Assembly (NCBI GenBank): GCA_002968845.1
Contig: PVBG01000002.1
Span: 124,001 to 188,000 of the forward strand
DNA length: 64,000 nt
Direction of reading: 5' to 3'
Origin: Neorhizobium tomejilense
Lineage (GTDB): Bacteria > Pseudomonadota > Alphaproteobacteria > Rhizobiales > Rhizobiaceae
Shown here: one piece after another, positions 15,387 to 23,840 of the stretch
How the letters are laid out: each line of letters begins with the position of its first letter
Position numbering within the stretch: the first letter of the stretch is position 1
The notes under the pieces: generated by a model
Told to the model about the DNA's origin: nothing
The model's input: only the letters and a program-made list of their open reading frames with translations
Databases searched by the model: none
Translations under genes and position numbers: made by a program

Positions 15387-16283
15387 ATGATCGACTGGGA
15401 TGACATTCGGTACTTTCTTGCCGTGGCGCGCGGAGGCTCAGTGCGGGCTGCCGCCGAAGGCCTCGGGGTCAATCACTCGACCGTGCTGCGACGCATCGCT
15501 CAGTTCGAGGAACGCCTCGGGGCGCAGATGTTCGAAAAGCTGCCTTCGGGCTACCGCATGACGGCTGCGGGAGAGGAGGTCCTCGAGCTCGCGAACCAGA
15601 TGGAAGCGTCGTCGCACCAGCTGGAGACGCGCGTCTTCGGGCGCGACCAGAGCGTACGCGGGCTTCTGCGGGTGACGCTGGCTCCGCCGCTTGCGACACA
15701 CCTGCTGATGCCGGACTTCGCCGATTTCGCGCGTCTGCATCCGGATATCGAGATGGAAATCCTGTCGTCCGGCGATCTGGCAAATCTGACCAACCGAGAG
15801 GCCGACGTGGCAATCCGCGTCGTCTACGACCGCAAGACCCTGCCGCTCAATCTTCACGGCCTGAAGGGACCGGAGGTGTTCGGCGGCGTCTACATGTCCC
15901 GCGATCGACTGGCCGCATGGCGTGCGGGCGCGCCTGATCCCATCCGGTGGATCGTCATCAGCATTCATGGAATTCCGGATTGGGCCAGCGAAGGTGAGGT
16001 TCGAACCACAGGGGTTCCATTCCGGACCACGGACGCAGAGGCGCAGGTCGCCGCTGTACGGCAAGGGCTTGGGATCACGACGCTGCCGTGCTTCGTCGGA
16101 GATGCCGACCCCCTGCTGGCGAGGGTGCCGGGCACCGACCTGCACATGTACGGAACGCTCTGGCTTCTCACACAGGGGGAGACACGCAAGACGAAGCGCG
16201 TGCAACTCTTCACGGAGTTCGTATCCCGCAGGCTCGCCGCGCACGCTCCGCTTCTCGCGGGGCTGTCCATATCGCGCGACTGA
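15387..16283 (+). CDS. LysR-family transcriptional regulator
   Basis: A 298-residue LysR-type regulator. The N-terminal winged helix-turn-helix begins MIDWDDIRYFLAVARGGSV and includes AAAEGLGVNHSTVLRRI; the C-terminal co-inducer domain starts near residue 90. It diverges from the SDR gene, and the 264 bases between them should hold the shared operator, though no classic T-N11-A box stands out. The start is the Met right before the conserved domain; upstream in-frame codons look non-coding. Confidence 0.9.
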   Translation: MIDWDDIRYFLAVARGGSVRAAAEGLGVNHSTVLRRIAQFEERLGAQMFEKLPSGYRMTAAGEEVLELANQMEASSHQLETRVFGRDQSVRGLLRVTLAPPLATHLLMPDFADFARLHPDIEMEILSSGDLANLTNREADVAIRVVYDRKTLPLNLHGLKGPEVFGGVYMSRDRLAAWRAGAPDPIRWIVISIHGIPDWASEGEVRTTGVPFRTTDAEAQVAAVRQGLGITTLPCFVGDADPLLARVPGTDLHMYGTLWLLTQGETRKTKRVQLFTEFVSRRLAAHAPLLAGLSISRD

Positions 16284-16308
16284 CGCCCGGCAGGTCGCCG
16301 GCGGCCCG

Positions 16309-16770
16309 CTACAAGCCACTGATGATCATTTTCCCGACTGCGAGCTCGCTCGCGAAATAGCCACTGTACTTGGGCAAGCTATCGGGCATGTCCAGCACCC
16401 GACCGTGATAGAATATATCCATCCTAACTGGCGGCAGACGGGCCTCAGGCTCGAAATTGCTGGCCGGGATGAACATCACCTTGAACGGCCCGGCGCCCGC
16501 AACCTCCACAACGGGCTTGCCGCAAGTCCGGCAGACCCCGCGATTGAAGTTGGGCGGTGAACGATATTTCCTGAACGAGATATTGGCGGCGTTTTTCAGC
16601 ACTACGTTACTGGCACGAACAGCGACCACATCCGCAAATGGTTTATCGTTGAACGCCTGGCAGATCAGGCAGTGGCACCGAAACCTGGCTTTTGGCGACG
16701 TGTGCACCTCGAACGAGCAGGCGCCGCATTCGCATGAGCCGCGTAGCGAAAACGATGTGTGGGTGGTCAT
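16309..16770 (-). CDS. GFA-family (CENP-V/Gfa-like) zinc protein
   Basis: A 153-residue protein of the glutathione-dependent formaldehyde-activating enzyme (Gfa) fold. Zinc-ligand cysteines are visible in GSCECGACSFEV, RCHCLICQ and CRTCGKPV. Many family members are not true formaldehyde enzymes, so the substrate is open. GGGAG before the ATG at 16770 supports the start over the one 15 codons earlier. It follows the aldehyde dehydrogenase gene by 41 bases on the same strand, so both may act on an aldehyde or on its glutathione adduct. Confidence 0.85.
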   Translation of the reverse strand: MTTHTSFSLRGSCECGACSFEVHTSPKARFRCHCLICQAFNDKPFADVVAVRASNVVLKNAANISFRKYRSPPNFNRGVCRTCGKPVVEVAGAGPFKVMFIPASNFEPEARLPPVRMDIFYHGRVLDMPDSLPKYSGYFASELAVGKMIISGL

Positions 16771-16811
16771 GTGCTGATGCTCCCGGGCTTGATTGGATGA
16801 CGGCATGCTGG

Positions 16812-18239
16812 TCACCGAAGCATCATGTTGAGGATGATATCGATCGGCTGCCTGAACGGGGCGTGGAGCAGGTTTGAGAGGTTCCAGCGACCCTGCTCGT
16901 AGATCCCCTTGGCATGGCTGAGCGTACGGAAGCCCTCGACGCCATGGTAAGCGCCCATGCCGCTGGGGCCGACACCGCCGAAGGGCAAGTCATCCTGGGC
17001 AATGTGCATGATCGTCCCGTTGATAGTGACGTTGCCTGAGGTTGTCCGGCTCAGCACCATGCGTCGGTCTTGATCGTCGGCACCGAAATAGTAGAGCGCG
17101 AGCGGCCGAGCCCGGGCATTCACATAGGCAATCGCATCGCCGATGTCGCGGTAGGGAAAGATCGGCAGGACCGGGCCGAAGATCTCCTCATGAGCGATGC
17201 GCATGGTGTCCGTGACGCCGAGCACGACGGTTGGCGCCAGCGTGTTGGGGCGACGGGATGCATCGCCGGGCCGGTTGCCGACTTCGACGATCCGCGCTCC
17301 CTCGGCGCTCGCATCCTCCAGAAGGCTCCGGAGTCGGGCATGGTGCCGCTCGTTGATGATGGAAGTATAGTGTTCGCTCGTCGGCCCGTCCGCATAGAAG
17401 GACGCCACTTTCCGGTCATACACCTCGACGAACGACTCGACGTCGTCTTCGTGGACGAGTGCATAATCGGGAGCGATGCACGTCTGGCCGGCGTTGAGCA
17501 GCTTGCCGAAAGCAATGGACGCCGCCGCCTGGTCGAGGGCATGGCCTTTGGCAACGATGACCGGCGATTTGCCTCCCAATTCGAGGGTGACCGGGACAAG
17601 GTTGTCGCTGGCAGCCTTCATCACCGCCCGCCCCACTGCGGTGCTGCCGGTGAAGACGAGATGGTCGAACGGCAGGGCCGTGAATGCGGCCCCGACAGTC
17701 GCATCACCGGTCACGATCGCGAACTGATCCTCGGAGAATATCTCGCCGAACATTTTTGCGAGTAGCACATTGGTAGCGGGCGTGAACTCCGAGGGTTTTA
17801 GCATCACCCGGTTTCCGGCCGCGATCGCGGTCGCGACCGGCATCAGCGCGAGGTTCACCGGATAGTTCCACGGCGACATTACGCCGACGACGCCAAGCGG
17901 CTGATATTCGATCCGGGCCTTGCCCATCCGCATGTGCAGAGCAACGTGGCGGCGGGTCGGCGCAATGAATTTGCGAAGGTTGCGGATCAGATATTTCGTG
18001 CCCTCGGCGACCCCTCCAACCTCCATGATCGCCGTCTCATACCTCGAGCGATGCCCGAAATCGGCATTGATGGCATCTTCGATCGCCTTGCGGTGCCCAA
18101 TTAAGGTGGCCCTGAACCTAACCAGATCAGCGCGTCGCTGCGCCAGCGAGGGTGCCCCGTCACGCAGGAACGCAGCACGCTGGGCCGCGAGGAGACTGCT
18201 CAGCCGATCAGTGTCGGTGGTATTTGCGATTGCGTTCAT
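16812..18239 (-). CDS. aldehyde dehydrogenase, coniferyl-aldehyde-dehydrogenase-like
   Basis: A 475-residue NAD(P)-dependent aldehyde dehydrogenase. Signatures are PWNYPVNLAL, the LELGGKSPVIV segment with the general-base Glu, and catalytic Cys in AGQTCIAPDY, a form typical of coniferyl aldehyde dehydrogenases. The C-terminus has the class's FGGVGPSGMGAYHG. GGAGTGGGCC before the ATG at 18239 supports the start. It is divergent from a TetR gene and preceded by a strong TTGACA-N17-TATGTC promoter overlapping an inverted repeat, so TetR repression is likely. The true aldehyde could be aromatic or aliphatic. Confidence 0.9.
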   Translation of the reverse strand: MNAIANTTDTDRLSSLLAAQRAAFLRDGAPSLAQRRADLVRFRATLIGHRKAIEDAINADFGHRSRYETAIMEVGGVAEGTKYLIRNLRKFIAPTRRHVALHMRMGKARIEYQPLGVVGVMSPWNYPVNLALMPVATAIAAGNRVMLKPSEFTPATNVLLAKMFGEIFSEDQFAIVTGDATVGAAFTALPFDHLVFTGSTAVGRAVMKAASDNLVPVTLELGGKSPVIVAKGHALDQAAASIAFGKLLNAGQTCIAPDYALVHEDDVESFVEVYDRKVASFYADGPTSEHYTSIINERHHARLRSLLEDASAEGARIVEVGNRPGDASRRPNTLAPTVVLGVTDTMRIAHEEIFGPVLPIFPYRDIGDAIAYVNARARPLALYYFGADDQDRRMVLSRTTSGNVTINGTIMHIAQDDLPFGGVGPSGMGAYHGVEGFRTLSHAKGIYEQGRWNLSNLLHAPFRQPIDIILNMMLR

Positions 18240-18275
18240 GGCCCACTCCAATGTAGACAGGGGAAACTTATGCCA

Positions 18276-18306
18276 TTGACATAGGCGCTTAAGTAGTCAC
18301 TGTCAA
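18276..18306 (-). promoter_or_regulatory. ALDH promoter with overlapping TetR-type operator
   Basis: On the minus strand TTGACA (18306-18301), 17 bases, TATGTC (18283-18278), about 39 bases before the ALDH ATG. The same stretch is an inverted repeat, TTGACA...TGTCAA. A direct repeat GTAGTCAC occurs at 18293-18300 and 18311-18318. Repressor binding here could shut both divergent genes. Confidence 0.6.
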
Positions 18307-18336
18307 CAATGTAGTCACAAGAAACTTCGAGGTGCC

Positions 18337-18948
18337 ATGCAGGACACACCCAGCCGCCCCTATCACCACGGTGATCTCCGTCGTGCGGTTATCGAGACGG
18401 CGTTGGATATGCTTGCCGAGGAGAAGGGCTGGCAGTTCACGCTGCGGGAAGTCGCCCGCCGGGCTGGCGTAAGCCATGCGGCACCTTACAAGCACTTCCC
18501 CGACAAGGCCGCGCTGCTTGCAGAACTCGCCATGATCGGGTTCGACCGGCTACGCGATGCCCTGTCGGCTGCGAAGCCTGAAGCGCCCAAAACTCTGCGC
18601 GACGAAATCACTCCGATAGCTCGGGCCTACCTCGCGTTCGGAACGGAGAACCCGGCTCTCTACCGCCTGATGTTTAGCGCGGAGGAGGGAAAAGCGGTGG
18701 GAATGCATCTCAATGAGCGGGCGCTGGCGGTATTCGATATTCTCCGCGAAATCCTCCGGCTCGGCCAAGCCGCGGGCAGCATTCGCAAGCGGCCCATAGA
18801 AGGTCAGGCGGCAGCCGGCTGGGGGCTCATCCACGGCTTGACCATGCTTGCGATCGATGGGCTGTTGGTGCCCGAGAAGGTGGGATCGGCCCCCTTGGAT
18901 GCGGCCTTGAGCGCGCTGGTGGAGGGGCTGGGGAGCCCAGCAACGTGA
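18337..18948 (+). CDS. TetR-family regulator divergent from ALDH
   Basis: A 203-residue TetR regulator. It opens RPYHHGDLRRAVIETAL, typical of the WHG-domain subgroup. The helix-turn-helix is FTLREVARRAGVSHAAPYKHF, and the C-terminal domain has PALYRLMFS and a GWGLIHGLTML segment. It should control the divergent ALDH/Gfa-like pair through the repeats at 18276-18318. The inducer is probably the aldehyde or its precursor. Confidence 0.88.
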   Translation: MQDTPSRPYHHGDLRRAVIETALDMLAEEKGWQFTLREVARRAGVSHAAPYKHFPDKAALLAELAMIGFDRLRDALSAAKPEAPKTLRDEITPIARAYLAFGTENPALYRLMFSAEEGKAVGMHLNERALAVFDILREILRLGQAAGSIRKRPIEGQAAAGWGLIHGLTMLAIDGLLVPEKVGSAPLDAALSALVEGLGSPAT

Positions 18949-19001
18949 CACGAACTGGGCGCCGTCGCGGAGAGGTGCCTGTTGTCTTGTCGTTTAGGGT
19001 T

Positions 19002-19559
19002 TCAGAACCCCAGGGATTGCTGTGCCGGCTCCGGCGGCGCCAGGCGCACGCCTTCGAGTTCCAGCATGCGGGTCTTCGACGTCGAGCCGCCCGGAGCCGA
19101 GAACCCGCCGATCTTGCCGCCGGCAGCAAGCACGCGGTGGCACGGGATGATCAGCGCCACGGGGTTTTTCGCCATCGCCTGGCCGACGTCGCGAGCGGCC
19201 TCAGGACCGGCGCCGAGTTCCTTGGCGATCGCGCCATAGGTGGTCGTATGCCCCCAGCCGATCCGGCGGGCGGCGGCATAGATCTGCTTGAAGAAATCGT
19301 CCTGTCCTTCGAGATCGAGTTTGACCTTCGAGAAATCGACTTCCTCGCCCCCAAAATAGCGCTTCACGGCGTCGACAGCCTCCAAAACCTCGGCCGGCGG
19401 CGTGCCCGGCTCGGCTTCAGGCAGCCGACGCTGCAGCAGCTTCTCGGTCGAATCCGCGCTTTTGGTGGGCAGTTGGAAACGAGTGATACCGACCTCATTC
19501 CAGGCGATGCCGCAGAAGCCGGCTGCGGTTTGAAAAATCAGGTATTGATGCGTTGTCAT
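19002..19559 (-). CDS. ogt: methylated-DNA--[protein]-cysteine S-methyltransferase
   Basis: A 185-residue O6-alkylguanine-DNA alkyltransferase that repairs DNA by irreversible transfer of the alkyl group to its own Cys. The active site NPVALIIPCHRVLAAGG is complete, preceded by the GHTTTYGAIAKELG DNA-binding helix region. Length fits Ogt rather than the Ada fusion. An AraC regulator begins 137 bases away on the other strand, but it lacks the Ada methyl-acceptor domain, so a link to the adaptive response is not evident. Confidence 0.92.
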   Translation of the reverse strand: MTTHQYLIFQTAAGFCGIAWNEVGITRFQLPTKSADSTEKLLQRRLPEAEPGTPPAEVLEAVDAVKRYFGGEEVDFSKVKLDLEGQDDFFKQIYAAARRIGWGHTTTYGAIAKELGAGPEAARDVGQAMAKNPVALIIPCHRVLAAGGKIGGFSAPGGSTSKTRMLELEGVRLAPPEPAQQSLGF

Positions 19560-19695
19560 GAGGAAACCTCCGCATTGCGATTGACCTTAAAATCGTGCCT
19601 TAGGCCCAAGGATTCAACCCGTTTCTTGCCTGCAAGGGCGAAGTTCTCACAGAACTGTTGGTTGAAGTTCCCTTGCCGCTCCTTAAATTTTCCCC

Positions 19696-20475
19696 ATGAG
19701 CGGATCGCAAGCATTGGCGCGACTGACGGCGGAGAGGCTGCATACGCCTCCCGGCGGCGGGCGCTTTGCGATATCGCGCCTGGCGCTCGGGCTTTTTCTC
19801 GTCGATCAGGAGCGCCACCGGATCGCCATCGGCTCTGACAAACGGCTACATGTGCCGCTGAAAGCCGGCGAAGGCTGGATCCTCCCGGCCGGTGCGACAG
19901 GTATCTGCGAATACGACGAGGCGCTGTCTTTCCTGAGGCTCGAAGTGCCGGAAAACCTGCTCGCCGATGTGGGCTTCGAACATCATTCGGACTTCCGGCC
20001 GGTCGTCGGCGCCTTCGACCCGTTGCTGGCGCAGCTTGCTCACCAAACGGTCTCGGTCGCCGACCATGCGTCGGCGCTCTATCGCGAGACGATGCAATTG
20101 GCGCTCGCGGCCCACCTCGCCCAGATTCTGGCTCCCACCCAGCCGAGGCTTGTCGGCATCGATGACCGGCGGCTGCACCGTGCGCTCGACTACATTCACG
20201 ACAACCTCACCGCCAATCTGTCACTGGAAGACATGGCAGCCGAAGCGGCAATGAGCCGTTTTCATTTCGTGCGGGCATTTACCAAGGCGCTCGGCAGATC
20301 GCCGCTTCAATATGTCATTCATGAACGGATGGAGCTGGCGAAACTGTTCCTGAAGACGACCCGCCTGCCGATCTCCTCCGTGGCCGCGCGCGTCGGTTAT
20401 GAAGATGTCTCGCGGTTCGGCCAGCATTTCCGTCGCCAGACGGGCACGACGCCCGCTGCCTTCAGAGCCAATTGA
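19696..20475 (+). CDS. AraC-family transcriptional regulator
   Basis: A 259-residue regulator with an N-terminal cupin-like domain (about 25-140) and two C-terminal AraC helix-turn-helices: LSLEDMAAEAAMSRFHFVR and LPISSVAARVGYEDVSRFGQ. It precedes the secreted hydrolase gene by 96 bases on the same strand and may activate it. No operator is evident. Confidence 0.9.
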   Translation: MSGSQALARLTAERLHTPPGGGRFAISRLALGLFLVDQERHRIAIGSDKRLHVPLKAGEGWILPAGATGICEYDEALSFLRLEVPENLLADVGFEHHSDFRPVVGAFDPLLAQLAHQTVSVADHASALYRETMQLALAAHLAQILAPTQPRLVGIDDRRLHRALDYIHDNLTANLSLEDMAAEAAMSRFHFVRAFTKALGRSPLQYVIHERMELAKLFLKTTRLPISSVAARVGYEDVSRFGQHFRRQTGTTPAAFRAN

Positions 20476-20571
20476 AGCAACAATCGCATAACGAACGCCA
20501 AGAACTGCGCCTGTGCCGCCGCGGCAAAGCTGCCAACCTCCCGTCCTTCGACATGAGACAGGAGAAACGCC

Positions 20572-21990
20572 ATGAAAGCCGCAGCTGTTTCAACCTTCTG
20601 CATCGCGGTGATGGGCTCTGCCGCCATCGCGGAGGATATCCAGACCCGTAGTGTTTCCTTCGAGAATCGAGGCGCGACGCTCGCCGGCACGCTCTATCTG
20701 CCGCCGGACTACCGATCCGGAGAAAGACGTCCGGGTGTGGTGGTCAGTGGTGCCTGGACCTCGATCAAGGAGCAGATGTCCGGCCTCTATGCCCGCGAAA
20801 TGGCGGAACGCGGTTTTGCCGCACTCGCCTTCGATCACCGCGGCTGGGGACAGTCCGGCGGTGAAATCCGCTTCAAGGAGGATCCAGCCGAAAAGACCCG
20901 CGACATCGCTGCGGCCGCCGCGTTCATGGCCACCCTGCCGGAAGTCGACGCGGTTAACATCAACGGGCTCGGCATCTGCGCGTCGGCGGGATACATGGCA
21001 GCGGCAGCAACCGGCAATGCAAATTTCGCCGCCGTCGCCCTGGTCGCACCATGGCTGCACAACCGCCAGATCGTCGAGCAGGTCTATGGCGGACGGGAGG
21101 GTGTTTCCAAGCTGATCGCTACGTCGCGCGAGGCGGAGACCTCCGAGGGTCGGGGCCAGCCGAGAACCATCACCGCCGCCAGCATGACCGACCAGGCTTC
21201 GCTCATGTATCAGGTACCCTACTACACAGAGACCGATCGTGGCCTTATCCCGCAATATGACAACCGGTTCAATCTCGCCTCCTGGGAGCCGTGGCTGACC
21301 TACGATTCCGTCTCGCTCGGGGCGAAGCTCGACAAGCCCACCTTGATCGTCCATTCGGAGGGAGCCGCCGTGCCGCAGGGCGCGCATGCATTTTACGCAC
21401 TGCTGCCGGGCGAAAAATCGGAGCTCTGGCTGAACGATATCAGCCAATTCGATTTCTACGATCGGCCGGAGCCGGTGACCATCGCAGCGGACGCCGCTGC
21501 AACGCATTTCACCCGGATCAAGGCGCCTCATCAGATCGCTCCCCAAGACCGTGCGGCGATCATGGACACGATCACCGACATCGCGGCCGGCGCCGACCGG
21601 CATCAATGGGACCGGGTACGCCGCGCCTTTGCAGACGAGGTGACGCTCGATTATACGAGCCTATGGGGAGGCGCGCCCACGACCCAGGCGGCCGACGACA
21701 TAATCCGGCAATGGTCCGGTTTCCTGCCGGGTTTCGACGAGACGCAGCACCTCGTGACCGATCACACGATCACGAGCCTTGAAGGCGCGAAAGCAACCGC
21801 CGAGGCCGATTTCCAGGCCACCCATCGTATCGGTACCGATCTCTGGGTGCTGACGGGCCATTACCGTTACGAGCTCGTCAAGGTTAACGCCGCCTGGAAA
21901 GTGTCCGCGCTGACCATGACTGCGACGCACGAAACCGGCGACCGAGGGCTAGCTGCACGTGCGGCTGAACGCGCCCCGAAAATCCGCTGA
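20572..21990 (+). CDS. secreted alpha/beta hydrolase fused to an NTF2-like domain
   Basis: A 472-residue protein: signal peptide (1-20, cut near AIAED), an alpha/beta hydrolase domain (about 30-310) and a SnoaL/NTF2-like domain (about 325-450). The oxyanion segment FDHRGWGQSGG is typical of peptidase S15/YcjY-type hydrolases. At the nucleophile elbow GICASAG, Cys136 replaces Ser, as in dienelactone-hydrolase-like enzymes. The next gene encodes a free secreted NTF2-like protein 17 bases on, so the two domains recur in the operon. Ligand unknown. The AGGAG RBS supports the ATG. Confidence 0.85.
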   Translation: MKAAAVSTFCIAVMGSAAIAEDIQTRSVSFENRGATLAGTLYLPPDYRSGERRPGVVVSGAWTSIKEQMSGLYAREMAERGFAALAFDHRGWGQSGGEIRFKEDPAEKTRDIAAAAAFMATLPEVDAVNINGLGICASAGYMAAAATGNANFAAVALVAPWLHNRQIVEQVYGGREGVSKLIATSREAETSEGRGQPRTITAASMTDQASLMYQVPYYTETDRGLIPQYDNRFNLASWEPWLTYDSVSLGAKLDKPTLIVHSEGAAVPQGAHAFYALLPGEKSELWLNDISQFDFYDRPEPVTIAADAAATHFTRIKAPHQIAPQDRAAIMDTITDIAAGADRHQWDRVRRAFADEVTLDYTSLWGGAPTTQAADDIIRQWSGFLPGFDETQHLVTDHTITSLEGAKATAEADFQATHRIGTDLWVLTGHYRYELVKVNAAWKVSALTMTATHETGDRGLAARAAERAPKIR

Positions 21991-22007
21991 ACCTTGAGGA
22001 GGAACCG

Positions 22008-22502
22008 ATGTTCAAAACCAGCTTCCGAGCGCTGCTCGTCACCGCCACCCTCTTTTCAGGAGTGCCCGCCATGGCCGCCAGTCCCGAACAGAACCGCAAG
22101 GTCATCACCGACTATTATGCCGCCTACGGCAGCGGCGACATGACCAAGGTGGCATCCTTCTTCGCCGATGACATCGAATGGCATATTCCAGGCCACCACC
22201 CGCTCGCAGGCACGAAACGCGGCAAGGCGGAAGTCGCCGCATTTTTTCAACAACTCGGAAAGGCCGGCTTTCGCGCCGAGCTCATCGCGCTGATGGCCGA
22301 CGAAAACTGGGTGATCGACATGCATCGGGGCTGGTCGAACCGTGACGGCGCCAATGTCGATACGGTCTGGGTTCTCGCCTTCCGCATCGAGGCCGGCAAG
22401 ATCAAGGAAGCCCGCAACTTCTCCTACGACCAAGCTGCCGCCGACAGCTTCTTCTGGCAGGCCTATCAGCTAAAGCCGTTGCCGGACCGGCTCGCGAATT
22501 AA
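22008..22502 (+). CDS. secreted SnoaL/NTF2-like protein
   Basis: A 164-residue protein with a signal peptide (1-23, AMAAS) and a SnoaL-like cone fold: EQNRKVITDYYAAYGSGDMTKV, then FFADDIEWHIPGHHPLAGTKRG. Such domains bind small hydrophobic molecules or act as isomerases or hydrolases. TTGAGGAGGAACC gives a strong RBS. It follows the hydrolase-NTF2 fusion and is probably co-translated with it. Confidence 0.85.
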   Translation: MFKTSFRALLVTATLFSGVPAMAASPEQNRKVITDYYAAYGSGDMTKVASFFADDIEWHIPGHHPLAGTKRGKAEVAAFFQQLGKAGFRAELIALMADENWVIDMHRGWSNRDGANVDTVWVLAFRIEAGKIKEARNFSYDQAAADSFFWQAYQLKPLPDRLAN

Positions 22503-22572
22503 CCATGATTGCAATTGTTCCGCATTTGTTCTTTACTCATCCAGGGAGTCCCGCTAGATTTCGTTCAACGGC

Positions 22573-23262
22573 ATGAGGTCGCATTACTATGACGGTAGCA
22601 AGATGAGCTTGCGCAAGCACGCTGGCCAGCCTTCGCTCCCCTTTGGCGAAGGCTGGCTTTCGAAACCGGCCCCGCCTGCCCGGCGCAAGAGCAAGCTCAT
22701 GTTCGTGCTGAAGCCGTCCGCTCCCGTCGGTCTCATCATGCATGGCGACGCAATGATCCACGCCGCGAACGAGAATACCCGCGATGCCTATCCCGCCGAC
22801 CTTCTCCATATGAGCCTGCTCTGCATGGAACAGTTCGACGAGCCGCCCATGCCGCTTATCGAAGCAACCAAGATGGTCGCAGCCAGCCTCCAGGCGAGAC
22901 CTGTCCCGATCACGCTCGACAGCAGCGCCCTGTTCGGAGGCAAGCGTCATCTCGCCCTCTATCGCGCCAGGGGCAATCCGGTGGTCGTCCAGTTCGCGCA
23001 GATGCTGCGCCGCGCTCTCGCCCGCCACAACCTTCCGAACTACTGGATGGCGGACACTACTCCGCATGTAACGCTGATCTATGGCTGCGGGCGCATAGAG
23101 CCCATGCCCATCGAGCGGAATTATGCCTGGATCGCCGGCGAGTTCATGCTGGTCTACAGCCATTACGGCGAGACGCGGCACGAGGAATTCGGACGATGGA
23201 GCTTCGATCCGAATGCTCCTGCCTATCCGACGCGGCCGGAACAGCTCCGCATGATGATCTGA
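22573..23262 (+). CDS. 2'-5' RNA ligase-like 2H phosphoesterase
   Basis: A protein of 219-229 residues in the 2H phosphoesterase (LigT-like) superfamily. The two catalytic HxT/S motifs are LHMSLLCM and PHVTLIYG, about 75 residues apart. Substrates could be cyclic nucleotide phosphates or RNA 2'-5' or 2',3' ends. The start is uncertain: ATG 22573 or ATG 22603 (MSLRKHAG), neither with a clear RBS. It is not linked in function to its neighbours by anything I can see. Confidence 0.82.
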   Translation: MRSHYYDGSKMSLRKHAGQPSLPFGEGWLSKPAPPARRKSKLMFVLKPSAPVGLIMHGDAMIHAANENTRDAYPADLLHMSLLCMEQFDEPPMPLIEATKMVAASLQARPVPITLDSSALFGGKRHLALYRARGNPVVVQFAQMLRRALARHNLPNYWMADTTPHVTLIYGCGRIEPMPIERNYAWIAGEFMLVYSHYGETRHEEFGRWSFDPNAPAYPTRPEQLRMMI

Positions 23263-23338
23263 AAGAATTCTGCCAGGCGAGTCGGATCGGCGGGCGCCTG
23301 AGCGTCCTATGGACGGTCGCCCTTTTGAGGAGAGAACA

Positions 23339-23821
23339 ATGGCCATCCAGAAGCATAAGATCGTTCCGCATCTCTGGTTCGATAACAACGCGGAAGAAGC
23401 GGTCAATTTCTACGTCTCGGTATTCGAGAACTCGAGGATCACCGATGTCTCGCGTTTTGGGGATGCCGGTCCCGGGCTCAAGGGTTCGGTGATGGCGATG
23501 GGCTTCGAGCTCGAGGGTCAGAATTTCGCGGCGATCAACGGCGGACCTTGGGCGAAGTTCAACGGCGCGGTTTCCTTCCTTGTCCATTGCGAGACGCAGG
23601 ACGAGATCGACCACTATTACGACAAGCTTGTCGAGGGTGGCCAGCAACAGCCCTGCGGCTGGCTGACGGATCGTTTCGGGCTGGTCTGGCAGGTCACTTA
23701 CACCAGGATGCCGAAAATGCTGACGGATAGCGATAGCGCCCGCGCCTATCGCGTCATGCAGGCGATGTTCTCGATGAAGAAGATCGATATTGCCGCGCTG
23801 GACGCGGCCTACGCGGTATGA
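23339..23821 (+). CDS. VOC-superfamily (PhnB-like) protein
   Basis: A 160-residue protein of the PhnB/3-demethylubiquinone-methyltransferase-like VOC group. Hallmarks are HLWFDNNAEEAVNFYVSVF, the FAAINGG segment and the C-terminal WLTDRFGLVWQV. Paired beta-alpha-beta modules form a metal or ligand site. Start fixed by GAGGAGAGAACA before the ATG at 23339. It is probably a single-gene unit, and the function is unknown despite the family being very common. Confidence 0.88.
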   Translation: MAIQKHKIVPHLWFDNNAEEAVNFYVSVFENSRITDVSRFGDAGPGLKGSVMAMGFELEGQNFAAINGGPWAKFNGAVSFLVHCETQDEIDHYYDKLVEGGQQQPCGWLTDRFGLVWQVTYTRMPKMLTDSDSARAYRVMQAMFSMKKIDIAALDAAYAV

Positions 23822-23840
23822 CCGAGGCCGCCTCCCGATA

